DNA of 64,000 bases, taken from Phytopseudomonas straminea (lineage in GTDB: Bacteria; Pseudomonadota; Gammaproteobacteria; Pseudomonadales; Pseudomonadaceae). The notes beneath the pieces were generated by a model. That model ran no database searches, was not told where the DNA came from, and saw only the letters and a program-made list of their open reading frames with translations. This document shows, one piece after another, positions 16,957 to 25,555 of the stretch (its first letter is position 1; each line of letters opens with the position of its first letter). The position numbers and the translations under genes were made by a program. The DNA lies in assembly GCF_900112645.1 (NCBI RefSeq), contig NZ_FOMO01000002.1:181593-245592 (forward strand). The letters run 5' to 3'.

Positions 16957-19089
16957 ATGAGTCAACCACGCTCGCGTATAACCGAAGGTCAACCCTTTCC
17001 GTTGGGGTCGACCTGGGATGGTTTGGGCGTCAACTTCGCGCTCTTCTCGGCTCACGCCACCAAGGTCGAACTGTGCATTTTCGACCCTGATGGCCTGGAA
17101 GAAATCGAGCGCATCGAATTGCCGGAGTACACCGACGAAATCTGGCACGGCTACCTGCCCGACGCCCACCCGGGGCTGATTTACGGCTACCGCGTGTACG
17201 GCCCCTACGAGCCGGAAGCCGGTCATCGCTTCAACCCCAACAAGCTGCTGATCGACCCGTATGCCAAGCAACTGGTTGGCGAGCTGAAGTGGTCCGAAGC
17301 GCTGTTCGGCTACGAGATCGGCCACCCGGACGGCGACCTCAGCTTTGACGAGCGTGACAGTGCACCCTTCGTGCCCAAGTGCAAGGTCATCGACCCGGCC
17401 TATACCTGGGGCAAGCATCGTAATCATCGCGTGGCCTGGGACAAGACGGTGTTCTACGAAGCGCACCTGCGCGGCCTGACCATGCGTCATCCGTCGGTGG
17501 CCGAAGACAAGCGTGGCACCTTCGCCGGGCTGATGAACGCCGACGTGATCAAGCACATGCGCAAGCTCGGCGTTTCGTCGGTCGAACTGCTGCCCATCCA
17601 TGCCTTCGTCAACGACCAGCATCTGCTGGAAAAGGGCATGAACAACTACTGGGGCTACAACAGCATTGGTTTCTTCGCCCCGCACCCGCGTTACCTGGCC
17701 AGCGGCCACATCAACGAATTCAAGGAAATGGCCGCGCACCTGCACGATGCCGGCCTGGAGTTGATTCTCGACGTGGTCTACAACCACACCGCCGAAGGCA
17801 ACGAGCTGGGCCCTACCCTGTCCATGCGCGGCATCGACAACGCCAGCTACTACCGGCTGATGCCCGATGACAAACGCTACTACATCAACGATTCGGGCAC
17901 CGGCAACACCCTGGACCTGAGCCACCCATGCGTGTTGCAGATGGTCACCGACTCGCTGCGCTACTGGGCCACCGAGATGGGTGTGGACGGCTTCCGCTTC
18001 GACCTGGCGACCATTCTCGCCCGCCACCACGACGGCTACGACGAACGCCACAGCTTCCTGGTCGCCTGTCGTCAGGACCCGGTGCTGAGCAAGGTCAAGC
18101 TGATCGCCGAGCCATGGGACTGCGGCCCCGGCGGTTATCAGGTCGGTGGTTTTCCGCCGGGCTGGGCGGAGTGGAACGACAAGTTCCGCGACAACGTGCG
18201 CAGCTTCTGGAAAGGCGACGAAGGCCAGCTGGCCGAACTGGCCAGCCGTCTGACCGCTTCGGGCGACCTGTACAACCAGCGTGGTCGCCGGCCGTTCTCG
18301 TCGGTGAACTTCATCACCGCCCACGATGGTTTCACCCTCAATGACCTTGTCTCCTACAACGACAAGCACAACGAGGACAACGACGAGAACAACCAGGACG
18401 GCAGCAACAACAACATGTCCTGGAACCACGGCGTCGAAGGCCCGACCGACGACGAGGCCATCAACGACCTGCGCTTCCGCCAGATGCGCAACTTCATGGC
18501 CACGCTGATCCTCGCCCAGGGCACGCCGATGCTGGTGGCCGGCGACGAGTTCGCGCGCACCCAGCACGGCAACAACAACGCCTACTGCCAGGACAGTGAG
18601 ATCGGCTGGATCAACTGGGATCTGGGCGAGCGCGGCAAGCAGTTGCAGGAATTTGTCACCCGGGTGATCAAGCTGCGCATGAATTACCCGATCCTGCGTC
18701 GTGGCCGCTTCTTCGTCGGCGCCTTCAACGAAGAGCTCGGCGTCAAGGATGTCACCTGGCTGGCGCCCAGTGGCGAGGAGATGAACGAGGACAACTGGCA
18801 CGACCCCCATGCCCGCTGCATGGGCATGCTGCTCGATGGTCGCGCCCAGCCGACTGGTATCCGCCGCAGCGGCGCCGACGCGACCCTGCTGATGGTGGTC
18901 AACTCGCACCACGACGTGGTCAATTTCCGCCTGCCGGAAGTTGCCCAGGGCAGCCACTGGACGTGCATGCTCGATACCAACCGCATCGACGAGCCGGAAG
19001 ACGACGAAGTGTTCCAGTTCGGTGACGAATTCACCGTCACCCATCGCTCGCTGGTGCTGTTCGAGCTGCAAAAGGAAAAATTGGCATGA
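16957..19089 (+). CDS. glgX: Glycogen debranching enzyme GlgX
   Basis: 710 residues, GH13_11 isoamylase type. An N-terminal CBM48 (GSTWDGLGVNFALFSAHATKVELC) precedes the barrel: LDVVYNHTAEGNE, VDGFRFDLATILAR (nucleophile), LIAEPWDCGPGGYQVGGFPP (acid Glu) and FITAHDGFTLNDLVSYNDKHN. It hydrolyses alpha-1,6 branches, preferably of chains already shortened by GlgP. CCAGGAG lies upstream of the ATG. The stop overlaps the next gene by four bases (ATGA), so the following cassette is translated with it. Confidence 0.95.
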   Translation: MSQPRSRITEGQPFPLGSTWDGLGVNFALFSAHATKVELCIFDPDGLEEIERIELPEYTDEIWHGYLPDAHPGLIYGYRVYGPYEPEAGHRFNPNKLLIDPYAKQLVGELKWSEALFGYEIGHPDGDLSFDERDSAPFVPKCKVIDPAYTWGKHRNHRVAWDKTVFYEAHLRGLTMRHPSVAEDKRGTFAGLMNADVIKHMRKLGVSSVELLPIHAFVNDQHLLEKGMNNYWGYNSIGFFAPHPRYLASGHINEFKEMAAHLHDAGLELILDVVYNHTAEGNELGPTLSMRGIDNASYYRLMPDDKRYYINDSGTGNTLDLSHPCVLQMVTDSLRYWATEMGVDGFRFDLATILARHHDGYDERHSFLVACRQDPVLSKVKLIAEPWDCGPGGYQVGGFPPGWAEWNDKFRDNVRSFWKGDEGQLAELASRLTASGDLYNQRGRRPFSSVNFITAHDGFTLNDLVSYNDKHNEDNDENNQDGSNNNMSWNHGVEGPTDDEAINDLRFRQMRNFMATLILAQGTPMLVAGDEFARTQHGNNNAYCQDSEIGWINWDLGERGKQLQEFVTRVIKLRMNYPILRRGRFFVGAFNEELGVKDVTWLAPSGEEMNEDNWHDPHARCMGMLLDGRAQPTGIRRSGADATLLMVVNSHHDVVNFRLPEVAQGSHWTCMLDTNRIDEPEDDEVFQFGDEFTVTHRSLVLFELQKEKLA

Positions 19090-20123
19090 CCGGGGGCGGC
19101 ACCCGTTTGGTGGAACGCCTCGGCGCCCTGCTGAACGAGTGGCCGCACCCAACCCTGCATCACCCCGAGACCCTCGGCCACGCCCTGCAAGGGCTGTGCG
19201 CCGCGGGCCTCGACCAATTACCGCAACCCGGCGGTGGCCGCACCCTGCAACGTTGGCAGGCGCTGGCCACGGTCGCCGCATGGGACCTGAGCCTGTGCAA
19301 ACTCTATGAAGGCCACACCGACGCCCTGGCGATCCTCGCGCACTTCGGCGCGCAGGCGCCCGAGCATGCCACCTGGGGCATGTGGGCCGCCGAGCCACCC
19401 CAGGCCCGCGTGACGCTGATGGCCGCCGAGCAGCACGGCGGCAGCGTGCGTCTGCACGGCCGCAAGGCCTGGTGCTCGGGCGCCAAGGTGCTCAGCCATG
19501 GCCTGCTCACTGCGTGGAATGCCGAGGGTGAACAGCAACTGGTGGCGGTCGCCCTTGTACAGCCCGGCGTGCAGATTACCAATGACGGCTGGCAGGCCGT
19601 GGGCATGGCGGCTACCGGGAGCGTCGAGATTCGCTTCGACGATGCCCATGGCCAGTTGATCGGCCCGCCGGGCGGCTACCTCGCCAGGCCAGGCTTCTGG
19701 CAAGGCGGCGCGGGCATCGCCGCCTGCTGGTACGGTGCAGCGAGCCGCCTGGGCGAAGCGCTGCGCCGGCACTGCAGCGAACGCGACGAGCCCCACGCCC
19801 TCGCCCACCTTGGCCATGTGGACTGCGCCCTGACCGCCGCCGCCAGTGCCCTACGCGACTGCGCCGCCTGGATCGACGCCAACCCCACGGCCGACGCCGA
19901 ACTGCCGGTACGCCGCGTGCGCGCCATCGTCGAGCACCGCGCGACCACGGTGATCGACCACGTTGGCCGTGCCCTCGGCGCTGCCCCCTATTGCCGTGAC
20001 GCGGTGCTGGCGAGGCTGCTGGCCGACCTGCCGGTGTTCCTGCGCCAGAGCCATGCCGAACGCGACCTCGCGGCCCTCGGCGTGCTCGCGGCCCGCCAAC
20101 CACAAGAGAGCTGGATGCTATGA
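19086..20123 (+). CDS. Acyl-CoA dehydrogenase-like flavoprotein
   Basis: 345 residues. An acyl-CoA dehydrogenase fold is suggested by the middle beta domain (RKAWCSGAKVLSHGLLTAW, GMAATGSVEIRFDDA) and the helical C-terminal domain (GYLARPGFWQGGAGIAACWYGAASRLGEALRRH). It is slightly shorter than classic ACADs (about 380), and I cannot confirm the usual catalytic Glu. The start overlaps glgX and the stop overlaps the PIG-L gene, each by ATGA. In this setting it may oxidise an acyl or amine precursor for a glycan-linked product rather than do beta-oxidation. Family moderately sure, role unknown. Confidence 0.75.
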   Translation: MTGGGTRLVERLGALLNEWPHPTLHHPETLGHALQGLCAAGLDQLPQPGGGRTLQRWQALATVAAWDLSLCKLYEGHTDALAILAHFGAQAPEHATWGMWAAEPPQARVTLMAAEQHGGSVRLHGRKAWCSGAKVLSHGLLTAWNAEGEQQLVAVALVQPGVQITNDGWQAVGMAATGSVEIRFDDAHGQLIGPPGGYLARPGFWQGGAGIAACWYGAASRLGEALRRHCSERDEPHALAHLGHVDCALTAAASALRDCAAWIDANPTADAELPVRRVRAIVEHRATTVIDHVGRALGAAPYCRDAVLARLLADLPVFLRQSHAERDLAALGVLAARQPQESWML

Positions 20124-20878
20124 ACACCAATCCGATCCAGGGCCAGGGCACCTCGCCGCAAGCCTGGAAGACCTCCCGGCGCCTGGCCCAGGTGGCCGAT
20201 ATCACCTGCGTGCAACTGGTACCCGAAGGCTGTCGAGCGGTGATCATCGCCCCCCACCCGGACGATGAAATCCTCGGTAGCGGCGGCCTGCTGCAACTGC
20301 TGGCCCAGGCGCAACGGCAGACTCTACTGATCTCGGTCACCGATGGCGCCGCCAGCCACCCGGGCTCGACTTACTGGACCCCGCAACGCCTAAGCATCGT
20401 GCGCCCCCAGGAGAGCGCCGATGCCCTCAAGCGCCTCGGCCTGCCGCTCAATCAGGTGCAGTGGGTGCACGGCGGCTTTCCCGATACCGGCGTGGGCGCT
20501 TGCGAAGCGCAGCTGCGCGAATTTCTCAAGACCTACCTGCAACCCAGCGACGTGGTATTCGCCACCTGGCGCGAGGATGGCCATGCCGACCACGAAGCCG
20601 TTGGCCGCGCGGCCCTGACGGCCGCCCTGGAATGCGGCGCCCGCGCCCACGAGATTCCGATCTGGGCCTGGCACTGGGCGAGCCCCGAGGACCCGCGCAT
20701 TCCGTGGGAGCGCGCCCGCAAGCTGCAGCTCGACAAGTGGGCCCAGGCGCGCAAGCGTCACGCCATCCAGGCCTTCGCCAGCCAGCTCTACGACGACCCC
20801 GATAGCGGCCACGAGCCGGTGCTTTCCGGCACGGCGGTGGAACGCCTGCAACAGCCCTTCGAGGTGGTGTTTCTATGA
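20120..20878 (+). CDS. PIG-L/LmbE family deacetylase
   Basis: 252 residues. The zinc motif APHPDDEILGSGGL (near residue 44, His-Asp-Asp) and the distal HADHEAVGRAAL histidines mark a PIG-L/LmbE N-acetylglucosaminyl deacetylase. Such enzymes remove acetyl groups from GlcNAc-type or mycothiol-like substrates. It is fully embedded by ATGA overlaps with the flavoprotein before it and the methyltransferase after it. From general knowledge of Pseudomonas annotations, this deacetylase and the next methyltransferase are sometimes one fused polypeptide; here they are separate. Confidence 0.85.
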   Translation: MNTNPIQGQGTSPQAWKTSRRLAQVADITCVQLVPEGCRAVIIAPHPDDEILGSGGLLQLLAQAQRQTLLISVTDGAASHPGSTYWTPQRLSIVRPQESADALKRLGLPLNQVQWVHGGFPDTGVGACEAQLREFLKTYLQPSDVVFATWREDGHADHEAVGRAALTAALECGARAHEIPIWAWHWASPEDPRIPWERARKLQLDKWAQARKRHAIQAFASQLYDDPDSGHEPVLSGTAVERLQQPFEVVFL

Positions 20879-21501
20879 GCGTCGCCGACAACTACTTCGA
20901 GAACCTCTACCGCAGCAGCGAAGACCCCTGGTCGTTTCGCGAGCGCTGGTACGAACAGCGCAAGCGCAACCTAACCCTCGCCGCCCTGCCGCGCAGCCAC
21001 TACGGCAGCATTTTCGAGCCGGGCTGCGCCAACGGCGAGCTCAGCGCGCGCCTGGCCGAACGTTGCACGCAGTTGTTGTGCAGCGATACCTCGGCCATCG
21101 CCCTGGAGCTGGCGAGCAATCGCCTCGCGCACCGCAGCAACGTACGCCTGCTGCAAACCCGTCTGCCGGAGCAATGGCCGGCCGGGCGTTTCGACCTGAT
21201 CGTGCTCAGCGAGCTGTGCTACTACCTGGACGCGCAGGATCTCGATCGCCTGATCGACTGCGCCCGGGCCGCCCTGAACACCGGCGGCAACCTGCTGGCC
21301 TGCCACTGGCGTTGGCCGATCGACGAATGCCCGTTGAGCGGCGACCAGGTTCACCAGCGCCTGCACGAACGCCTCGGCCTGCCGCGCCTGCTGCGCCATG
21401 AAGATGCCGACCTGCTGCTCGAGGTGTGGGGCACGGAGGCCACGTCGGTCGCCCAGCGCGAGGGCCTGGCGCCGGAAACGACGCAGGAGCCGCCGGCGTG
21501 A
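20875..21501 (+). CDS. NodS-like SAM-dependent methyltransferase
   Basis: 208 residues. The N terminus YFENLYRSSEDPWSFRERWYEQRKR is characteristic of NodS-type N-methyltransferases. The SAM loop is IFEPGCANGELSARLAERC (motif I), followed by LLCSDTSAIAL and FDLIVLSELCYYL (motif IV). NodS methylates the amine exposed by the NodB deacetylase on glucosamine, so the pair of deacetylase and methyltransferase is chemically coherent. Stop and start overlaps are found on both sides. The actual substrate is unknown. Confidence 0.85.
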   Translation: MSVADNYFENLYRSSEDPWSFRERWYEQRKRNLTLAALPRSHYGSIFEPGCANGELSARLAERCTQLLCSDTSAIALELASNRLAHRSNVRLLQTRLPEQWPAGRFDLIVLSELCYYLDAQDLDRLIDCARAALNTGGNLLACHWRWPIDECPLSGDQVHQRLHERLGLPRLLRHEDADLLLEVWGTEATSVAQREGLAPETTQEPPA

Positions 21502-22142
21502 TCGGTATCGTCATCCCCGCCCATAACGAGGAACAGAGCCTGGACGCCTGCCTCGACGCCCTGCTCCAAGCTGCCGCTCACCCCGCGCTCGACCAGCCGG
21601 TGCGCATTCTGGTGGTGCTCGACAGCTGCAGCGACGGCTCGGCCAGCGTGGTCGCCAATTACCCGGTCGCGAGCCTTGCGTTGCAGGCACGCAACGTCGG
21701 CCAGGCGCGGGCCGCTGGCGTGGCCTGGCAACTGCAGCGCGGCGCCAGCTGGATTGCCTGCTCAGACGCCGACAGCCGGGTCGCCGCCGACTGGCTGGTG
21801 CGCCAGCGCGAACTGCAGGCCGACATGGTCTGTGGCACCGTGGAAGTCGCCGAATGGGGCGAACTGGATGACGACGTACAGAGCCGCTACCTGAGCGCTT
21901 ACCAAGACCGCGACGGACATCGGCACATCCACGGTGCCAATCTGTCGTTCAGCGCAGCCGCCTACCACCGCGCCGGGGGTTTCCAGAACATCGTCGTCGA
22001 CGAGGACGTGCAACTGGTCGCCGCCTTCCAGCGCATCGGCGCGCGCATCGCCTGGAGCGCGCTGCCGCGCGTGTATACCAGTGCCCGCCTGGACTGCCGC
22101 GCCCGCGGCGGCTTTGGCGATTACTTGCGCTCGCTGCTCTAG
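21498..22142 (+). CDS. Family 2 glycosyltransferase
   Basis: 214 residues. GT-A/GT2 fold: IGIVIPAHNEEQSLDACLDALL, LVVLDSCSDGSASV, a DXD-like ACSDADSRVAADWL and a C-terminal VVDEDVQLVAAFQRIGARI. The start is the GTG at 21498, overlapping the methyltransferase stop (GTGA) and fitting the family N terminus. There is no membrane segment, so it is probably cytoplasmic. It ends the run of overlapping genes that began with glgA, and is followed by strong inverted repeats. Confidence 0.85.
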   Translation: MIGIVIPAHNEEQSLDACLDALLQAAAHPALDQPVRILVVLDSCSDGSASVVANYPVASLALQARNVGQARAAGVAWQLQRGASWIACSDADSRVAADWLVRQRELQADMVCGTVEVAEWGELDDDVQSRYLSAYQDRDGHRHIHGANLSFSAAAYHRAGGFQNIVVDEDVQLVAAFQRIGARIAWSALPRVYTSARLDCRARGGFGDYLRSLL

Positions 22143-22205
22143 GGCCTGTTAACGCTTGCGCACGACCGCGCCGAGGCCCTTCGGATTACGCGACAGCGTT
22201 AACAG
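22141..22205. terminator. Overlapping inverted repeats ending the glg/tre operon
   Basis: AGGGCCT (22141-22147) pairs with AGGCCCT (22174-22180), and CTGTTAACGCT (22146-22156) pairs with AGCGTTAACAG (22195-22205). The two stems share bases 22146-22147, so they exclude each other at full length. The first starts inside the glycosyltransferase stop codon. There is no T run, so termination is uncertain. Confidence 0.5.
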
Positions 22206-22337
22206 ATCCTACCCCCGCGGCGGGCAAAAACCTTGAACCGCCTCTTGGCTGACCCAGTCGGAAATTTAACGACGCCCGCGCGCCTGCTGCGCGCGGACCA
22301 TTCGCCAAACCACCACGACCATCGCCAGGAGTACCGC

Positions 22338-22577
22338 ATGAAAGTCAGCGACCTGATGCTCCCCGGCGTGCAGACCGTCACGCCGAGCCAAGCCATCCAC
22401 GAGGCGCAAGCCCTGCTGACAGATGGCGAGTACGACGAGCTGCTGGCGCTGCTCTCCGAGGACGACGCCCTCATGGAGTGCATGCCGAGCGGCGACCTGG
22501 TAAGTGGCGAGCTCAGCGGCGTCTTCGCCAATGAACACGGCCTGCATAACGCGCGCGATAAGGCTGGCGAGCCCTGA
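22338..22577 (+). CDS. Small CBS-like protein
   Basis: 79 residues starting at MKVSDLMLPGVQTVTPSQAIHEAQ, preceded by AGGAG. The first 35 residues look like the first half of a CBS domain (V-x-D-L-M ... TVTP ... EA). The expected second half, with the ligand-contacting motif, is replaced by an acidic helix (DGEYDELLALLSEDDALMECM). It may be a diverged stand-alone module that binds a nucleotide or a partner. It stands alone in the gap between the glycan operon and the DUF72 operon. No function known. Confidence 0.65.
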   Translation: MKVSDLMLPGVQTVTPSQAIHEAQALLTDGEYDELLALLSEDDALMECMPSGDLVSGELSGVFANEHGLHNARDKAGEP

Positions 22578-22638
22578 TGAACAGCGGGCAAACGATAAGT
22601 AATGAAGGCACTGATCGCACAGCGGATGGTGTCGGCAA

Positions 22639-23550
22639 ATGACGCACATCCGTATCGGTATTTCCGGCTGGCGTTATGCGCCTTGGCGCGGCGACTTCTA
22701 TCCCGCAGGGCTGAAGCAGCGCAAGGAGCTGGCATTCGCCTCCCGAGCGGTGAGCAGCATCGAGATCAACGGCTCGTTCTATGCGCTGCAAACGCCCGAG
22801 CGTTATGCCGGTTGGGCCGCTGAGACGCCGGACGGTTTCTGCTTCGCGGTCAAGGCGCCGCGCTATATCACCCATATCCGCCGCCTCGATGACGTGGCCA
22901 CGCCCATCGCCAACTTCTTCGCTTCGGGGCCGATGCAGCTGGGCGAGAAACTCGGGCCGATCCTCTGGCAGTTCCCACCGAGCATGGCGTTCGACGAGCA
23001 GCGCTTCGCCGACTTTCTCGCCCTGCTGCCGCAGGACTCCGAGCAGGCCCTACGTAGCGCGCGCAAGTCCGACCGCCTTCATGACGGCAGCCTGCAGGTG
23101 CATCACCACCAGAAGTTGCGCCACGCCGTGGAAATCCGTCACCCGAGCTTTTGCGACCCGGCCTTTATCAAGTTGCTGCGCAAACACAAGGTCGTGCTGG
23201 TGTTCGCCGACAGCGCCGGCAAGTGGCCGTACGCCGAGGATCTGACTGCCGACTTCGTGTACCTGCGCCTGCACGGTAACAAGAAGCTCTACGAAAGCGG
23301 TTACGACGAAGACGCCATCGACCACTGGCACCAGCGCATCGCCACCTGGAGCCGTGGCCAGCAGCCCGGCGACGCGCAGCTGATCGACAGCCACAAGCCG
23401 CGCGCCCGAAAGTCGCGCGACGTGTACTGCTATTTCGACAACGACCTCAAGGTCCGCGCCCCCTACGACGCCCACGCGCTGTTAGAGAAGTTCGACCTAG
23501 CCCGGGAACTGCCCAACGCACCCGGCCGGTCGCCAGGAGTAAGCCCATGA
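22639..23550 (+). CDS. DUF72 family protein
   Basis: 303 residues. The N terminus [20 protein letters not shown] and the segments [46 protein letters not shown] and [17 protein letters not shown] are the DUF72 (YecE-like) pattern, a TIM-barrel family of unknown activity. It overlaps the next gene by four bases (ATGA). As first gene of the operon DUF72-EEP-ClsB-YbhN it probably shares their stress/membrane context. The ribosome site is weak. Confidence 0.85.
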   Translation: MTHIRIGISGWRYAPWRGDFYPAGLKQRKELAFASRAVSSIEINGSFYALQTPERYAGWAAETPDGFCFAVKAPRYITHIRRLDDVATPIANFFASGPMQLGEKLGPILWQFPPSMAFDEQRFADFLALLPQDSEQALRSARKSDRLHDGSLQVHHHQKLRHAVEIRHPSFCDPAFIKLLRKHKVVLVFADSAGKWPYAEDLTADFVYLRLHGNKKLYESGYDEDAIDHWHQRIATWSRGQQPGDAQLIDSHKPRARKSRDVYCYFDNDLKVRAPYDAHALLEKFDLARELPNAPGRSPGVSP

Positions 23551-24326
23551 CCACCCACCAACCGGCACCCACGGAACTGGCCAGCGCGGTTCACACGCTG
23601 AAGATTCTCACGGTCAACACCCACAAGGGTTTCACCGCGCTGAACCGGCGTTTCATCCTTCCCGAGCTACGCGATGCAGTGCGCACGCTGTCGGCCGACA
23701 TGGTGTTTCTGCAGGAAGTGCATGGCACCCACGAGCACCACGCCAAGCGCTACGAGAACTGGCCGCCGACCCCGCAGTACGAGTTTCTCGCCGACAGCAT
23801 GTGGCCGCAGTTCGCCTACGGCCGCAACGCCGTGTACCCCCATGGCGACCACGGCAACGCCCTGCTCTCCAAATTTCCGATCCTGCGCCACGAGAACCTC
23901 GACATCTCCATCGGCACCCAGGAGCAGCGCGGCCTGCTGCACTCGGTGCTCGACGTGCCGGGGCACGCCGAAGTGCACGCCATCTGCGTGCACCTGGGCC
24001 TGCGCGAAATCCATCGCAAGCAGCAACTGGGCCTGCTCTGCAAGGTGCTCGATCGTCTGCCGGCCGACGCGCCGGTGATCGTGGCGGGCGACTTCAACGA
24101 CTGGCGCCAGCGCGCCGATGGCCTGCTGGCCGCCAGCGGCCTGAAGGAGGCGTTCGTCAGCGAGCATGGCAAACCGGCCAAGAGCTTCCCCGCGCGCTGG
24201 CCGCTGCTGAGCCTGGATCGTATCTACGTGCGCAACGCCACCACTCACAACCCGCAGGTGCTGTCGACCCGACCCTGGTCGCACCTGTCCGATCATGCAC
24301 CGTTGGCTGTGGAGATACGGCTATGA
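23547..24326 (+). CDS. Endonuclease/exonuclease/phosphatase family protein (YbhP-like)
   Basis: 259 residues with the EEP fold: [23 protein letters not shown] (metal-binding Glu), [37 protein letters not shown] (the catalytic DFN) and [11 protein letters not shown] (the terminal SDH). In E. coli the equivalent YbhP is encoded beside clsB and ybhN in the same order as here. It could hydrolyse a phosphodiester or phosphoinositide-like headgroup; the true substrate is unknown. Coupled at both ends by ATGA overlaps. Confidence 0.85.
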   Translation: MTTHQPAPTELASAVHTLKILTVNTHKGFTALNRRFILPELRDAVRTLSADMVFLQEVHGTHEHHAKRYENWPPTPQYEFLADSMWPQFAYGRNAVYPHGDHGNALLSKFPILRHENLDISIGTQEQRGLLHSVLDVPGHAEVHAICVHLGLREIHRKQQLGLLCKVLDRLPADAPVIVAGDFNDWRQRADGLLAASGLKEAFVSEHGKPAKSFPARWPLLSLDRIYVRNATTHNPQVLSTRPWSHLSDHAPLAVEIRL

Positions 24327-25555
24327 AGTACGAATGGCGTGATGGCAACCAGATCGACCTGTTGATCAACGGCGAGGACTTCTTTCCCGCCGTATTCGAG
24401 AGCATCCGCAATGCCCGCCAGCAAGTGCTGCTGGAAACCTTCATCATCTTCGAAGACAAGATCGGCATGGAGCTGCAGCAGGCGCTGATCGCCGCGGCAC
24501 GCAACGGCGCAGAGGTGGAGATCACCGTGGACGGCTACGGCACCGCGGACCTCTCCACCGAGTACGTCGCAGCGTTGGTGGCTGCCGGTGTGCGTGTACA
24601 CATGTTCGACCCGGGCAAGCGCCCGTTTGGCATGCGCCTCAACCTGTTCCGCCGCCTGCACCGCAAGATCGTGGTGGTCGATAACGAGGTCGCCTACATC
24701 GGCGGCATCAACTACGGCGAGGACCATATCGCCGATTACGGGCCGATGGCCAAGCAGGATTATGCCGTGCGTGTGCGTGGCCCCATCGTCGCAGACCTGC
24801 ACACCGCCGCCGTGCGCCTGCTCGACGCCCGCGATGACCGCCCGGCGACGCCGCACCGAGGCAGCCAGCCCGGCCAGCACCGCCACGCCGGCAACAGCCG
24901 CCTGCTGATGACCATCCGCGACAATGGCGACGACACCAACACCATTGAGCAGCACTACCTGGACGCCATTCGCAACGCCCAGCATCGGCTGATCATCGCC
25001 AACGCCTACTTCTTCCCCGGTTATCGGCTGCTACGCGAGCTGCGCAATGCGGCGCGGCGCGGTGTGAAAGTGACGCTGATCCTCCAAGGCATGCCGGATA
25101 TGCCGCTGGTGCGCCTGTGCTCGCGGCTCACCTACAACTACCTGCTGCGCGATGGCGTGACCATCTATGAATACTGCCAGCGCCCGCTGCACGGCAAGGT
25201 GGCGCTGGCCGACCATGAGTGGTGCACCATCGGCTCGAGCAACCTCGACCCGCTAAGCCTGTCGCTCAACCTGGAAGCCAACGTGATCGTGCGAGACGCG
25301 GCGCTCAACCGCCGCCTGCATGAACACCTTTCCGAGCTGGCCGAATCGAGCTGTAAATCCGTGCCACTCAAGCGGGTTATGCGCGGTTACTGGTGGCGCG
25401 CACCGCTGATCTTCCTGTGCTTTCACTTCCTGCGCCATTTCCCGGCCATCGCTGGCTGGTTCCCGGCCCACTCGCCGCGCATCAAGTTGCTCAAACCCGA
25501 AATCGAAGCGCCGCAGTGCGGCACCTTGCAGGTCGACCAGGAGAAAGTCTCGTGA
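24323..25555 (+). CDS. clsB: Cardiolipin synthase ClsB
   Basis: 410 residues. Two phospholipase-D HKD motifs are present: [20 protein letters not shown] near residue 112 and [20 protein letters not shown] near residue 290. The C terminus has a hydrophobic, basic segment ([21 protein letters not shown]) for membrane association. The length fits the ClsB type without N-terminal transmembrane helices. It makes cardiolipin by phosphatidyl transfer. The start ATG overlaps the EEP gene stop, and the end overlaps ybhN by GTGA. Confidence 0.9.
   Translation: MKYEWRDGNQIDLLINGEDFFPAVFESIRNARQQVLLETFIIFEDKIGMELQQALIAAARNGAEVEITVDGYGTADLSTEYVAALVAAGVRVHMFDPGKRPFGMRLNLFRRLHRKIVVVDNEVAYIGGINYGEDHIADYGPMAKQDYAVRVRGPIVADLHTAAVRLLDARDDRPATPHRGSQPGQHRHAGNSRLLMTIRDNGDDTNTIEQHYLDAIRNAQHRLIIANAYFFPGYRLLRELRNAARRGVKVTLILQGMPDMPLVRLCSRLTYNYLLRDGVTIYEYCQRPLHGKVALADHEWCTIGSSNLDPLSLSLNLEANVIVRDAALNRRLHEHLSELAESSCKSVPLKRVMRGYWWRAPLIFLCFHFLRHFPAIAGWFPAHSPRIKLLKPEIEAPQCGTLQVDQEKVS

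Noticed and set aside
16591..19398. A 935-codon open frame antisense to glgX
   Set aside because: It mirrors glgX codon by codon, is rich in Val/His/Gln as expected for the complement of a GC-rich gene, has no family motifs and no ribosome site.
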